Below are positions 1 to 8,464 of a stretch of DNA of 64,000 nt, piece by piece. Below the pieces are notes generated by a model. That model had not been told where the DNA came from. It was given only the letters and a program-made list of their open reading frames with translations, and ran no database searches. Position numbers and translations under genes: made by a program. Source of the DNA: Taibaiella koreensis (GTDB lineage: Bacteria; Bacteroidota; Bacteroidia; Chitinophagales; Chitinophagaceae). The stretch's first letter is position 1, and each line of letters starts with the position of its first letter. The stretch lies in the NCBI RefSeq assembly GCF_003545715.1, contig NZ_QVNU01000002.1, positions 186,001 through 250,000 on the forward strand, given 5' to 3'.

Positions 1-675
1 GCTAAAGTTAAGCAAATCGTCCCAATCCTTATAGGACTGTTGTCTGTATGGTCGTTAAAAGCGGACGCACAGGAGTACAACGACGAATTCCATGTGCTTA
101 CCGGCGGGCTGGTGGGCGGAATCAACTTTTCGCAGGTCGACGGCGATGGCTACAAAGGCTACGATAAGATGGGCTATGGCGGCGGTGGCGTGCTGTTTCT
201 GCCTTTCGGCGACATGGAAATGCCGATCAAAGATGCGACCATTGCCCTGAGCATGGAAGTGTTGTTTACCCAAAAAGGCTCAAAGGGCCGCGGCGATCTC
301 GGCGGCCTGGTAAGCCAGGACATGAAGCTGCAGTATGGCGAAGTGCCCATCCAGATCAACCTTTACCGTGGCACCCGCAAAAGTGGCTTTGGCGCCGGGT
401 TTTCGATCGGCTACCTGGCTTCCAGCGAGGAAACGATCGACTACGGCAATGGCACGCCGGTGCTGAAAAATGGGTATCCGTTCAAAAAATTCGACCTTAA
501 TTTTGTACTTACCGGCAACCTGCATCTCTGGAACGGCTTTTTCCTCAGTCCCCGCTTCCAGTACTCTATGTTGTCGATCAGGGACAATAACAGCCGTTTC
601 GGCGGGCGTGACCAGCAGTTCAACAACGTCGTTTCCCTACGGCTGATGTACCTGTTCCGGAGAACAATGCGGTAG
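1..675 (+). CDS. Outer-membrane beta-barrel protein (5' end missing)
   Basis: The reading frame is open from the first base, so the gene starts left of the window. The first visible residues are a hydrophobic stretch (IVPILIGLLSVWSLKADAQ) ending in an ADA-Q signal-peptidase site, so only a few N-terminal residues are missing. The mature part of about 190 residues is rich in alternating glycine and aromatic residues (GGLVGGINFSQVDGD, YGGGGVLFLPF) and ends LRLMYLFRRTMR. This is the pattern of the PorT-like outer-membrane beta-barrel family common in Bacteroidota, which has no single known function. A TTG inside the signal peptide could be mistaken for a start, but the signal peptide continues upstream of it. 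Confidence 0.75.
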   Translation, partial: AKVKQIVPILIGLLSVWSLKADAQEYNDEFHVLTGGLVGGINFSQVDGDGYKGYDKMGYGGGGVLFLPFGDMEMPIKDATIALSMEVLFTQKGSKGRGDLGGLVSQDMKLQYGEVPIQINLYRGTRKSGFGAGFSIGYLASSEETIDYGNGTPVLKNGYPFKKFDLNFVLTGNLHLWNGFFLSPRFQYSMLSIRDNNSRFGGRDQQFNNVVSLRLMYLFRRTMR

Positions 676-768
676 GTACCGTTTGTTAAGCGTTTGCTGT
701 TTTCCATTTCTTTAAGAATACAGGGATTTAATTTTAGGTATTCGTAACGCCTAAAACAAACCAAACTA

Positions 769-969
769 ATGAAAAAGCTACAAGGCACCCGCAAGCTATT
801 ATTGAAAAAAACGGCTATTACGCCATTGGACAGCGCCCTGGTCAAAGGCGGCGTCAATACGCTTATCGGCTGTGCGCAACCCACCTCCACCGTACAGCAT
901 ACTTATATCTGTCCTTCGATACGTATGGTTTGCCTGACGACGCAAACCCTGCGCTGCACAACAGAATAA
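769..969 (+). CDS. Lanthipeptide-type RiPP precursor, orphan
   Basis: This 66-residue peptide begins MKKLQGTRKLLLKKTAITPLD. That matches the Bacteroidota leader type with K-L-x-L-K-K-x-x-I-x-x-L-D followed by a GG cleavage motif (VKGG, residues 25-28). Databases often label such leaders class I lanthipeptide. The core after GG holds four Cys and many Ser/Thr (CAQPTSTVQHTYIC and onward), suitable for thioether formation. No LanB/LanC, protease-transporter or other maturase lies nearby, so modification would have to be supplied from elsewhere. A short terminator follows the stop. A second peptide of the same design lies 160 bases downstream. The family call rests on leader shape only. Confidence 0.65.
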   Translation: MKKLQGTRKLLLKKTAITPLDSALVKGGVNTLIGCAQPTSTVQHTYICPSIRMVCLTTQTLRCTTE

Positions 970-994
970 AGCGCGGTCCCAATACTGCTATTTT

Positions 995-1026
995 GAGGTT
1001 ATCCACAACGGGTAGCCTCTTTTATT
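995..1026 (+). terminator. Intrinsic terminator after the first precursor
   Basis: A GAGG-TTATCC / GGGTA-GCCTC stem with G-U pairs and a 5-base loop is followed by TTTTATTT. It isolates the first precursor gene from the second. Confidence 0.6.
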
Positions 1027-1130
1027 TAGCCGGCGATTGTTAAACTCTTTGCAAGGGCAGATAGCAGCCCCGGGGATGGCTTAATTTTAATTAACCAAAA
1101 CCATTTCTCATTTTTAAAAGCATTGTTTTT

Positions 1131-1301
1131 ATGAAACAGAAAAACGGGAAACAAAAGCTGTCGTTGCGCAAAACAGCGATCAGCAGGCTAAGCACCGAAG
1201 CCTCAGGACAGATCAAAGGCGGCGTAACTACCTTTAATAAGGGCTGCCCCACAGGGCCCCAAACGCTTCATACCTGCGCCAGTTTTGATCGCAGCTGCTA
1301 A
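1131..1301 (+). CDS. Second lanthipeptide-type RiPP precursor, 56 aa
   Basis: This short frame is easy to miss. It starts ATG at 1131 and ends TAA at 1299-1301, giving 56 residues. The leader KQKLSLRKTAISRLSTEASG carries the same K-L-S-L-R-K-x-x-I-x-x-L pattern as the neighbour, then GQIKGG (GG at residues 30-31). The core GVTTFNKGCPTGPQTLHTC... holds three Cys and several Ser/Thr. The matching leader, the similar core and its own downstream hairpin argue that it is a real gene. As with its neighbour, no modification enzyme is visible in the window. It could be a paralogous substrate of a maturase encoded elsewhere. Confidence 0.65.
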   Translation: MKQKNGKQKLSLRKTAISRLSTEASGQIKGGVTTFNKGCPTGPQTLHTCASFDRSC

Positions 1302-1315
1302 CGAAGGCCGTCATA

Positions 1316-1354
1316 AAAGAACGAAAGGACCAGGCCGGCCCTTCCGTTCTTTTT
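1316..1354 (+). terminator. Intrinsic terminator after the second precursor
   Basis: AAAGAACGAAAGG pairs with CCTTCCGTTCTTT (one mismatch) around a GC-rich loop, and the 3' arm ends in a T run. Confidence 0.75.
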
Positions 1355-1449
1355 GATGCTATGCCTGTTACAACAAGTTTAATAACGGTTTTTATCCATT
1401 TGCCTAACTTTGTCCCGTCTTTCTGTAAGAAAGCTTAAACGGAGAAGAA

Positions 1450-3447
1450 ATGCAAGACTACGCGGCATCACTGACGCAATATAAACGACTGAAGACAAGA
1501 GAGGTAAATGTAGGCGGACTGCTGATCGGCAATTACCAGCCCATCAGGCTGCAAACGATGACCACCACCGATACCATGGATACCGAGGCTACAGTAGCCC
1601 AAACCATACGCTGTATCGAGGCCGGCGCCGAATTGGTCCGCATTACGGCCCCCTCAAAAAAAGAGGCGGAAAACCTGCTCCATATCAAAAACGAGCTGAA
1701 CCGCCGCGGCTATCATGTGCCGCTGGTTGCCGATATCCACTTTACACCCAATGCTGCCGAGATTGCCGCGCGCATTATCGAAAAGGTGCGGGTAAATCCC
1801 GGCAACTATGTCGACAAGAAAAAATTTGAGCAGATCGACTATACAGATGCCGAATACCTGGAGGAGATCGACCGCATCAGGGAACGCTTTACGCCCTTGA
1901 TCAGGATCTGTAAAGAATATGGCACTGCGATGCGGATAGGCACCAATCATGGCTCGCTCAGCGACCGTATCATGAGCCGCTACGGCGATACGCCGATCGG
2001 GATGGTAGAGAGCGCCATGGAGTTTCTCCGTATCGCCCGCGACGAAAATTACCACAATATCGTGTTGAGCATGAAGGCCAGCAATCCCCAGGTAATGGTA
2101 CAGGCCTACCGCCTGCTGACCAAAACCATGAACCAGGAATTTGGCGAATGCTATCCCCTGCACCTCGGGGTGACGGAAGCCGGCGACGGCGAAGATGGTC
2201 GTGTCAAAAGTGCCGTAGGCATGGGTACTTTGCTGGAAGACGGCATCGGCGATACGGTACGCGTAAGCCTTACCGAGGAGCCTGAGGCCGAGATCCCCGT
2301 TTGCCGCGATCTGGTAAAACGCTATTCCCTGGCAACTACCGTTCCGGAGACCATAAAGGAGCCGGCGCTACACTTACCGCCGGCATCGAAACCTTTTGCA
2401 GTAGGCAATATCGGCGGCGGGCAGGTGCCTGTGGTTGTAGCAGACCTTAGCAAGCTGGCGGAAATAACACCGGAAACGCTGGAAAGCATCGGCTATGCCT
2501 ATGATGAGGCTACCGATAAATGGACCATCAGCGACATGGCCGCCGATTATATATTTACCGGGAAAGCGGCGCTCCCTTTTGCGCTACCGGGTATGCTGAA
2601 AGTGATTACCTGGCCAGCCTTATGGGCGCAAGCCGGCGACAAGACCAAATATTTCCCACTCTGGCATGCCGAGGAGTATGAAGCGGCATCCGAAAAGAGC
2701 GCTACACAGAATTTTGTAATGCTGGACTGCTACAGTGAGGGGTCTCTTCCCGATCCGGCCTTACTGCAGCAATTGGGCGCCGATACGACTGCTGTGCTAT
2801 GCCTGAGCTCGGGCAATACCAATGCACTGCAAAGCATCCGGCGGATGTACGCAACCCTGGCCGGGCAAAGCGTCCATAATCCCACCATAATCACTGTTGA
2901 CAGTCACTGGTCTAGCGGCGACGAGCATTTGATCCACTACGCAACGGAGGCCGGTGGCCTGCTGCTCGACGGATGGGGTAATGGCGTATGCCTGGGCATG
3001 GATAACACTGCCTATACGCAGTTTCAGGCAGTGTTTTCGGATAAAGAGACATTATCGGGCCGGAACTACAATACCAATACAAGCATAGAGCAGTTTGTGA
3101 ATACAACTGCCTTCTCTATACTACAAGCTACCCGTACCCGTATTTCCAAAACGGAATACATTAGCTGCCCCTCCTGCGGCCGCACGCTTTTTGATCTCCA
3201 GGAAACGACGGCGATGATCCGCAGCCGTACGAACCATCTGAAGGGCGTAAAGATCGCGATCATGGGCTGTATCGTGAATGGACCAGGCGAAATGGCCGAT
3301 GCCGACTTTGGTTACGTTGGCAGCGGTGTGGGCAAGATCACCTTGTATAAGGGCAAAGAGGTAGTGAAGAAAGGCGTGGATAGCGAAGTGGCTGTCGACG
3401 AGCTCATCAACCTGCTGAAAGAGAGCGATGCCTGGGTAGAGCCCTAG
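1450..3447 (+). CDS. ispG: 4-hydroxy-3-methylbut-2-enyl diphosphate synthase IspG (GcpE), long form
   Basis: IspG catalyses the penultimate step of the MEP isoprenoid pathway, reductively converting methylerythritol cyclodiphosphate to HMBPP with a [4Fe-4S] cluster. At 665 residues this is the three-domain form of Bacteroidota, chlamydiae and plants: an N-terminal TIM barrel (about 1-290), an inserted second barrel-like domain (about 310-550) and the C-terminal cluster domain. The cluster ligands are visible as C573 and C576 in CPSCG and C607 with E614 in GCIVNGPGE. The usual bacterial enzyme has about 370 residues and lacks the insert. The ATG at 1450 follows AAACGGAGAAGAA and gives a natural N-terminus (QDYAASLTQYKRLKTREVNVG). 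It appears to be a single-gene unit. Confidence 0.96.
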   Translation: MQDYAASLTQYKRLKTREVNVGGLLIGNYQPIRLQTMTTTDTMDTEATVAQTIRCIEAGAELVRITAPSKKEAENLLHIKNELNRRGYHVPLVADIHFTPNAAEIAARIIEKVRVNPGNYVDKKKFEQIDYTDAEYLEEIDRIRERFTPLIRICKEYGTAMRIGTNHGSLSDRIMSRYGDTPIGMVESAMEFLRIARDENYHNIVLSMKASNPQVMVQAYRLLTKTMNQEFGECYPLHLGVTEAGDGEDGRVKSAVGMGTLLEDGIGDTVRVSLTEEPEAEIPVCRDLVKRYSLATTVPETIKEPALHLPPASKPFAVGNIGGGQVPVVVADLSKLAEITPETLESIGYAYDEATDKWTISDMAADYIFTGKAALPFALPGMLKVITWPALWAQAGDKTKYFPLWHAEEYEAASEKSATQNFVMLDCYSEGSLPDPALLQQLGADTTAVLCLSSGNTNALQSIRRMYATLAGQSVHNPTIITVDSHWSSGDEHLIHYATEAGGLLLDGWGNGVCLGMDNTAYTQFQAVFSDKETLSGRNYNTNTSIEQFVNTTAFSILQATRTRISKTEYISCPSCGRTLFDLQETTAMIRSRTNHLKGVKIAIMGCIVNGPGEMADADFGYVGSGVGKITLYKGKEVVKKGVDSEVAVDELINLLKESDAWVEP

Positions 3448-3460
3448 GCGCTCTCAACTT

Positions 3461-3545
3461 TCTTCAACTCTTATAGGGCTTCGAACCCTATAAGAGTTGA
3501 AGAGGAGAAGAAAAGGCAGAGGGGTTTAAAATCCTATAAGAGTTG
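3461..3545. repeat. Perfect 18-bp palindrome plus half copy upstream of a RAYT gene
   Basis: TCTTCAACTCTTATAGGG (3461-3478) and its exact reverse complement (3486-3503) flank a 7-base loop CTTCGAA. A partial third copy, CCTATAAGAGTTG, lies at 3533-3545. It sits between ispG and a REP-associated transposase gene, as REP palindromes recognised by RAYTs do. It could also work as a terminator for ispG, but no T run follows. Confidence 0.75.
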
Positions 3546-3592
3546 GTAGGAAGGAATTGAAATAATCGGTATCTTGGGTAAAAACCCCGGTT

Positions 3593-4222
3593 ATGGCACG
3601 ACCGCCCAATACGGATCTTTTTCTGCCCGACCAGTTTTACCATATCTACAATCATGCGGTTGGGGAGGACAATCTTTTCCGGCGCCGCGACAACTACCTT
3701 TATTTCCTCAACCGGCTCCGGTATTACCTGCTTGATGTTTGCCATTGCTTCGCCTATTACCTTATGCCCAATCATTTTCATTTCCTGGTGCAGGTTAGAG
3801 CCGGAACAGCGCTTGAACATTTCCGGATGACCTACAAACCGGACCAAGCCAATGTCCCGGCACACCACACGATCGTTATGAACCAGCTCAGCCGCATGCT
3901 GAATGGCTATACACAAGCCTACAACAAGATGTTCGACCGTAAAGGCGCCCTGTTCCTGGACAATACCAGGCGCAAGCAGGTAACCGATCCGGCTTACCTC
4001 GTCACTCTCGTGTCTTATATTCACCACAACCCCGTGCGTCATGTGTTTTGTGAAGACATATCGGATTGGGAATTTTCATCCTACCAGTCATTATGCAGTT
4101 CAGCCCCCACGCAGGTCGCAAGGGAAGCTTTGCTCGCATTATTTGACAGGCAGGAGAACTTTGAGCAGGCACACCGCAACAGCCAGGTTCACCACGGCAT
4201 CACTAATGAATTTGAATTTTAA
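3593..4222 (+). CDS. REP-associated tyrosine transposase (RAYT, IS200-like Y1 fold)
   Basis: The 209-residue protein has the Y1 HUH nuclease layout: YYLMPNHFHFLVQ carries the HxH metal ligands (H61, H63), and NGYTQAYNK carries the candidate catalytic tyrosine (Y110) on the following helix. RAYTs are single-copy, usually vertically inherited relatives of IS200/IS605 TnpA that cut single-stranded palindromic REP sequences. The perfect palindrome and half copy directly upstream fit that pairing. No TnpB and no conventional insertion-sequence ends are present, so this looks like a domesticated gene and not an active IS. The ATG at 3593 follows the palindrome by about 50 bases. Confidence 0.85.
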   Translation: MARPPNTDLFLPDQFYHIYNHAVGEDNLFRRRDNYLYFLNRLRYYLLDVCHCFAYYLMPNHFHFLVQVRAGTALEHFRMTYKPDQANVPAHHTIVMNQLSRMLNGYTQAYNKMFDRKGALFLDNTRRKQVTDPAYLVTLVSYIHHNPVRHVFCEDISDWEFSSYQSLCSSAPTQVAREALLALFDRQENFEQAHRNSQVHHGITNEFEF

Positions 4223-4237
4223 GAAGAAAAAACCAGT

Positions 4238-4645
4238 ATGCTAAAGATCGCCCATTCCCTTTTTGTTGACGAAACCCCCGGAAAAGGACGCGGTGTTTTT
4301 ACCCGCGAAGATATTCCCCCAATGAAAACGATTGAAATCTCGTCTGTACTAGTGATGGATGGTGAAGCGCGGAAACACCTGGACCAGACGACCCTCCACG
4401 ATTACATTTTCGAATGGGGCGCCGCTGAGGATCAATGTTGTGTAGCCTGGGGATACATCTCACTATACAACCACAGTTATGAGTCTAATTGTGAGTATTT
4501 TATGGATTTCGACAAGCAGGTGATCCAGATCAAAACGGTGAGAAAAGTACTACAGGGCGAAGAACTGACCATCAATTATAATGGGGATTGGAACGATGCC
4601 AAACCGGTTTGGTTTGAGACACTTGATTCGTCCCCGGGACAATAA
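4238..4645 (+). CDS. SET-domain protein (putative protein lysine methyltransferase)
   Basis: This is a compact 135-residue protein made almost entirely of a SET domain. It begins with the GKGRGVFTREDIP loop (residues 15-27). It carries the NHS motif of the SAM pocket (78-80) and ends with the GEELTINYNG motif holding the catalytic tyrosine (107-116). No post-SET cysteine cluster or targeting domain is visible. Bacterial SET proteins of this size methylate lysines on proteins, but the substrates are mostly unknown. The gene begins 15 bases after the RAYT stop, so the two could be co-transcribed, although a functional link is not expected. Confidence 0.85.
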   Translation: MLKIAHSLFVDETPGKGRGVFTREDIPPMKTIEISSVLVMDGEARKHLDQTTLHDYIFEWGAAEDQCCVAWGYISLYNHSYESNCEYFMDFDKQVIQIKTVRKVLQGEELTINYNGDWNDAKPVWFETLDSSPGQ

Positions 4646-4671
4646 GTAAGTTATTTTTCAGTTTATATTCT

Positions 4672-5349
4672 ATGTTCAAGAAGTTTGGAGCAGCAGTCCT
4701 GACCTTATGCCTTTTAGCAGGTTCCGTTCTGGCACAGGACGGGGATCAGGCCGCCCTGGCGCCGCCTCCCCCCGACCAGCAGTACAAGACCAATATTATC
4801 CGCGTTTCGCCTACCACTGCAATGGATGTAGGCGTAGGCTTCGGACTGGGATACGAAAAGATCCTGGGCCAATCGCAAATGATCGGCATTGTATTACCGG
4901 TATTTATGTTGCTCGAAAAGAAAGATAATTACACTTTCGATGTGCCCTACAAGGGTTCCAAATACTATACTTACGTTTATTTTACCCCCGGGATCAAGAT
5001 CTATCCCATGGGACAACGAAAAGTTACCTATGCCGTAGGACCTAACCTGATGCTGGGCTATGGCGGCGGCAACGACTGGCAGTACCAGATAGAGCCCGAT
5101 GGCAGCCAGCACCTGTACAGCGTCAAGACCACACGTTGGCGACTGGGTCTGCTGGTCAATAACTATGTCAATATACAGGTAAGTCCCTCGTTCAACCTGG
5201 GCCTGGAAGGCGGTCTTGGTCTCCGCTACCTGGACCGCGTGACCTATAGTGGCTCCGACGCCTATAGCGCTTTCGCAGGTAACGGCCAGTCTAATTACGG
5301 CGTGGACATCACCGGGCAGTTCTCCCTTACCTTAGGATACCGGTTTTAA
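4672..5349 (+). CDS. Secreted outer-membrane barrel-like protein, paralogue A
   Basis: The 225-residue product has a signal peptide (MFKKFGAAVLTLCLLAGSVLAQD), then a Pro-rich linker and a body of amphipathic strands ending FSLTLGYRF, an aromatic C-terminus typical of outer-membrane barrels. It is a clear paralogue of the next gene. Both share NI(I/L)RV(S/A)P, MDVGVGFG(L/I), YEKIL, MIG(I/L)(V/I)LPV, R(K/R)VTYAVGP, LMLGYGGG, LVNNYVN and the same C-terminus. I do not recognise a function. The tandem pair argues for recent duplication. Confidence 0.8.
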   Translation: MFKKFGAAVLTLCLLAGSVLAQDGDQAALAPPPPDQQYKTNIIRVSPTTAMDVGVGFGLGYEKILGQSQMIGIVLPVFMLLEKKDNYTFDVPYKGSKYYTYVYFTPGIKIYPMGQRKVTYAVGPNLMLGYGGGNDWQYQIEPDGSQHLYSVKTTRWRLGLLVNNYVNIQVSPSFNLGLEGGLGLRYLDRVTYSGSDAYSAFAGNGQSNYGVDITGQFSLTLGYRF

Positions 5350-5437
5350 AACTTTCCCCTGACCTATTCAGGATCATGTATTGCCGGCCAGCCCGGATAA
5401 TAAAATGGTCTTTTCATTTTTATAAAGCACATAATTT

Positions 5438-6145
5438 ATGTTTAAAAAATTTGGCTCCCTGGCCTTGTTTGCCCTGCTGGCTACCACTTCGTTAAATGCA
5501 CAGCATCGCCGGGATTTCCGGAGAGAGCGGGAACAGTTGGCCCGCGAAGAACGGGCGGAAAAACGCAGGATGCGGGAAGAGCGGGGACAACAACCCGGAG
5601 CGGCTTATGGTACCAATATCCTGAGGGTGGCCCCCCTTACTGTAATGGATGTGGGCGTGGGTTTCGGCATAAGCTATGAAAAGATCCTGGACAAAAACCA
5701 GATGATAGGCCTTATCCTTCCCGTCCATTTCCTGATCAGCGACAATGATGATTTCTTTTCAGGAAACAATAATAGCCTGTCCAATACCCAAACCTATTTT
5801 TATTTCACACCAGGACTAAAGGTCTATCCATTCGGCCAGCGCAGGGTCACTTATGCCGTAGGCCCAAGCCTGATGCTGGGCTATGGCGGCGGTAAAGACT
5901 ACCAATACGATTACCTCACCGGCCTTACTACCGATGCTGATATCCGCAAATTCCGCCTGGGCATGCTGGTCAATAATTACGTCAATTTCCAGCTGGGCCC
6001 CACATTCAACCTTGGGCTGGAGCTTGGTATCGGCGTGCGCTACCTGGACCAGGAGCGTGTAGAATTCCGCGACTATACCCGGACGGAAAATAAGGACCTC
6101 GACGCTACCGGCCAGTTTTCCCTTACATTGGGCTATCGTTTTTAA
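5438..6145 (+). CDS. Secreted outer-membrane barrel-like protein, paralogue B
   Basis: This second copy of the tandem pair has 235 residues. The signal peptide (MFKKFGSLALFALLATTSLNAQ) is followed by a highly charged Arg/Glu stretch (HRRDFRREREQLAREERAEK) that paralogue A lacks. The barrel body and the FSLTLGYRF end are then closely shared. The charged stretch would lie at the periplasmic N-terminus and could contact peptidoglycan or a partner protein, which is speculation. A good terminator follows, closing the unit. Confidence 0.8.
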   Translation: MFKKFGSLALFALLATTSLNAQHRRDFRREREQLAREERAEKRRMREERGQQPGAAYGTNILRVAPLTVMDVGVGFGISYEKILDKNQMIGLILPVHFLISDNDDFFSGNNNSLSNTQTYFYFTPGLKVYPFGQRRVTYAVGPSLMLGYGGGKDYQYDYLTGLTTDADIRKFRLGMLVNNYVNFQLGPTFNLGLELGIGVRYLDQERVEFRDYTRTENKDLDATGQFSLTLGYRF

Positions 6146-6169
6146 CCCTTCCCTCATCAGCATAAAAAC

Positions 6170-6204
6170 AGCGGGTACCTGCTTCGTGCAGGTCCCGCTT
6201 TTTT
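6170..6204 (+). terminator. Intrinsic terminator closing the barrel pair
   Basis: AGCGGG(T)ACCTGC pairs with GCAGGTCCCGCT around a TTCGT loop and is followed by TTTTTT. Confidence 0.85.
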
Positions 6205-6217
6205 GTATTTTACCGGC

Positions 6218-6694
6218 ATGTCTCACCCGTTCGGCCTTTCCATCATTAAGCCTTCCACTTTCCTCGTACTGGTAGCCACCATCCTGTTCGTCTGCTCTCT
6301 TTTTATACCCGGCGTCATGGATATTCATTTCCGTAACAAGAACTGGTTGGTTGCTACGCCGCTGCTATTTTCCATTATTGCCGCGCTCCTGTTGCTATTC
6401 GCCGCTTTTTATCACTTCTGTTCTGCTATATTATACTCCGGGATACTGACCTGGCTTCATATCATCATTACGGTTCTATGCATTGTTCCGTTCCTTGTTC
6501 CCTTACCCTATACAGGAATTGCCGGCGCGCCAAGACGTGCCTATGGCGGTAACAGTACCTGGAGCGCATTCCGTTCATTTAGCAGGATCAATGTGCTCAT
6601 TGCGATAGCCACGCTTTCCCTATGTGGCGCACAGCTTATCTTTTTGTTCCATATTTTGTCCGGCATTTTGCGCCGGATTCGCCGCAGAAGATAG
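6218..6694 (+). CDS. Small integral membrane protein, unknown function
   Basis: From the ATG at 6218 (MSHPFGLSIIKPS) the product has 158 residues with four likely membrane segments: around FLVLVATILFVCSLF, LLFSIIAALLLLFAAF, LHIIITVLCIVPFLVPL and VLIAIATLSLCGAQLIFLF. It ends in a very basic tail (RRIRRRR) that would be cytoplasmic. A TTG 15 bases upstream is possible but less likely. I do not recognise the family. It lies 30 bases before gldF on the same strand and may share its transcript. Confidence 0.6.
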   Translation: MSHPFGLSIIKPSTFLVLVATILFVCSLFIPGVMDIHFRNKNWLVATPLLFSIIAALLLLFAAFYHFCSAILYSGILTWLHIIITVLCIVPFLVPLPYTGIAGAPRRAYGGNSTWSAFRSFSRINVLIAIATLSLCGAQLIFLFHILSGILRRIRRRR

Positions 6695-6724
6695 TACATT
6701 TGTGACCTGGCAACCCGTTTCGTA

Positions 6725-7456
6725 ATGTTGAGCATTTATTTCAAAGAACTCCGATCCTTTTTCAGCTCCATAGCAGGCTATGTGGTGCTGCTGGTGTTTC
6801 TCACCGCCTGCGGCGTATTCCTGTGGGTATTGACCGATACCAGCATTCCCGATTATGGCTATGCTTCAATGGACCAATTCTTTAGTATTGCACCATGGCT
6901 GCTGCTGTTCCTGATACCTGCCATTACCATGCGGTCTTTTGCCGATGAGTACCGTGGTGGTACTATCGAATGGTTGTCGACCAAGCCCATTTCACCCAGC
7001 CAGATCATTTTCGGGAAGTTCCTGGCCTCCTTTACCCTGGTCTGCATTGCCCTGCTGCCCACCCTTATCTACGTCTTCAGCATTCATTACCTGGCCATGG
7101 ACGACGCGGCGCTGGATGCCGGCGGCATTACCGGTTCTTATATTGGCTTACTATTCCTGGTGGCAACCTTTACGGCGATCGGTATTTTTGGCTCAACCCT
7201 TACCGACAACCAGGTCGTGAGCTTTCTCGTGGCCTTATTCCTTTGCTTTTTACTCTACTTCGGCTTTGAGGCCCTCAGCCGGGTGCCGGCCTTTAGCGGA
7301 GGTCCCGACTATTACCTGGGACTCTTCGGCGCCGACGAGCACTACCATAGCATGAGCCGTGGTGTGATCGACACCCGCGACGTAATCTATTTCAGTAGCC
7401 TGGTTGCCCTGTTCATTGCGCTCACCCGTTTTACCCTCGTCAGGAAAAAAGCCTGA
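6725..7456 (+). CDS. gldF: Gliding-motility ABC transporter permease GldF
   Basis: The 243-residue permease has about six membrane spans in the ABC-2 arrangement. It shows the family's opening (LSIYFKELRSFFSSIAGYVVLLVF) and the conserved MRSFADEYRGGTIEWLSTKPIS loop. GldF works with the GldG auxiliary protein and the GldA ATPase in Bacteroidota gliding and T9SS-related processes. Here gldG is not adjacent: rsgA follows 18 bases downstream. Partners must therefore lie elsewhere, or this is a GldF-like permease with another role. Gene order alone cannot decide. Confidence 0.85.
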   Translation: MLSIYFKELRSFFSSIAGYVVLLVFLTACGVFLWVLTDTSIPDYGYASMDQFFSIAPWLLLFLIPAITMRSFADEYRGGTIEWLSTKPISPSQIIFGKFLASFTLVCIALLPTLIYVFSIHYLAMDDAALDAGGITGSYIGLLFLVATFTAIGIFGSTLTDNQVVSFLVALFLCFLLYFGFEALSRVPAFSGGPDYYLGLFGADEHYHSMSRGVIDTRDVIYFSSLVALFIALTRFTLVRKKA

Positions 7457-7474
7457 TAAGTCCAATCCTTTCAT

Positions 7475-8404
7475 TTGACAGCAACGATATACAAATCCAC
7501 CGGCAGCTTTTACCTGGCATATGACGATGCCGGCAACAAATGGCATTGCCGTATCAGGGGACGGCTCAAGATCGACGAAGATATCTCCTCGACCAACCCT
7601 ATTGCCGTAGGCGATACCGTAACCTTAATGCTGGAGTCGGAAGAGCAGAGAACGGCCGTGATCACCGGCATCGCCGACCGTAGTAACTACATGGTGCGCA
7701 CCTCTCCGCACAATAAGCATCAGAAACACATTGTAGCTGCCAATATCGACCTGGCGCTGCTCGTAGCCACCATAAAGGAACCCAGGACTTCCAACGGCTT
7801 TATCGATCGCTTTCTCATCACCTCCGAAGCGTACCATATACCGGCGGTGATCGTATTCAACAAAGCCGACCTGCTCCGCGGCAAATACCAGGAGGAATGG
7901 CAGGAACGGAAAGCGATATACGAAGCCATCGGCTACCAGACCTTTGCAGCCACCGCCATCAATGGCGAAGGCCTCGAAGCGCTCAGCAGCGTGCTAAAGG
8001 ACAAAACAACTTTGTTCAGCGGGCATTCAGGCGTTGGTAAAAGCACGCTGATCAATTACTTTATTCCCGACAAAAACCTTAGGGTACAGGAAGTATCGGG
8101 ATGGAGCGGAAAGGGCCAGCACACCACTACCTTCGCCGAAATGTACGATCTTCCGGGAGGCGGGCGCATTATCGACACGCCGGGCGTCAAGGAATTCGGC
8201 ATTGTAGACATGGCGCGGGAAGAGCTATCGCATTACTTCCCGGAAATGCGGGTACTTATCAACGAATGCCGCTTCAACAATTGTATCCATATCAACGAAC
8301 CGGGCTGCGCCGTGAAAGCCTCTGTGGAAGCGGGAACCGTAAGCATAGAGCGTTACGAGAGCTATATCGCGATCCTTTCCAGCCTCGACGCTGGCTTCAC
8401 TTAA
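7475..8404 (+). CDS. rsgA: Ribosome small-subunit-dependent GTPase A (RsgA/YjeQ)
   Basis: RsgA is a circularly permuted GTPase that checks late 30S maturation. The expected order is visible: an N-terminal OB fold (about 1-85), then G4 NKAD (129-132), G1 GHSGVGKS (183-190) and G3 DTPG (234-237), then the zinc knuckle with C265, C270, H272 and C278. The length of 309 is normal. The start is TTG at 7475. The frame has a stop (TAA, 7457-7459) just upstream with no ATG between, and the N-terminus TATIYKSTGSFYLA fits the family, so TTG is well supported. Confidence 0.95.
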   Translation: MTATIYKSTGSFYLAYDDAGNKWHCRIRGRLKIDEDISSTNPIAVGDTVTLMLESEEQRTAVITGIADRSNYMVRTSPHNKHQKHIVAANIDLALLVATIKEPRTSNGFIDRFLITSEAYHIPAVIVFNKADLLRGKYQEEWQERKAIYEAIGYQTFAATAINGEGLEALSSVLKDKTTLFSGHSGVGKSTLINYFIPDKNLRVQEVSGWSGKGQHTTTFAEMYDLPGGGRIIDTPGVKEFGIVDMAREELSHYFPEMRVLINECRFNNCIHINEPGCAVKASVEAGTVSIERYESYIAILSSLDAGFT

Positions 8405-8438
8405 CATTCACTTACCAAATTTATCCTGAACCCGCTTG

Positions 8439-8446
8439 TACCTTTG
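8439..8446 (+). promoter_or_regulatory. Bacteroidota -7 element TACCTTTG before the SCO gene
   Basis: It is an exact TAnnTTTG match. Transcription would begin near 8452, which rules out an upstream TTG and supports the ATG at 8465. Confidence 0.65.
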
Positions 8447-8464
8447 CGCTTTCATCATTTCTAT

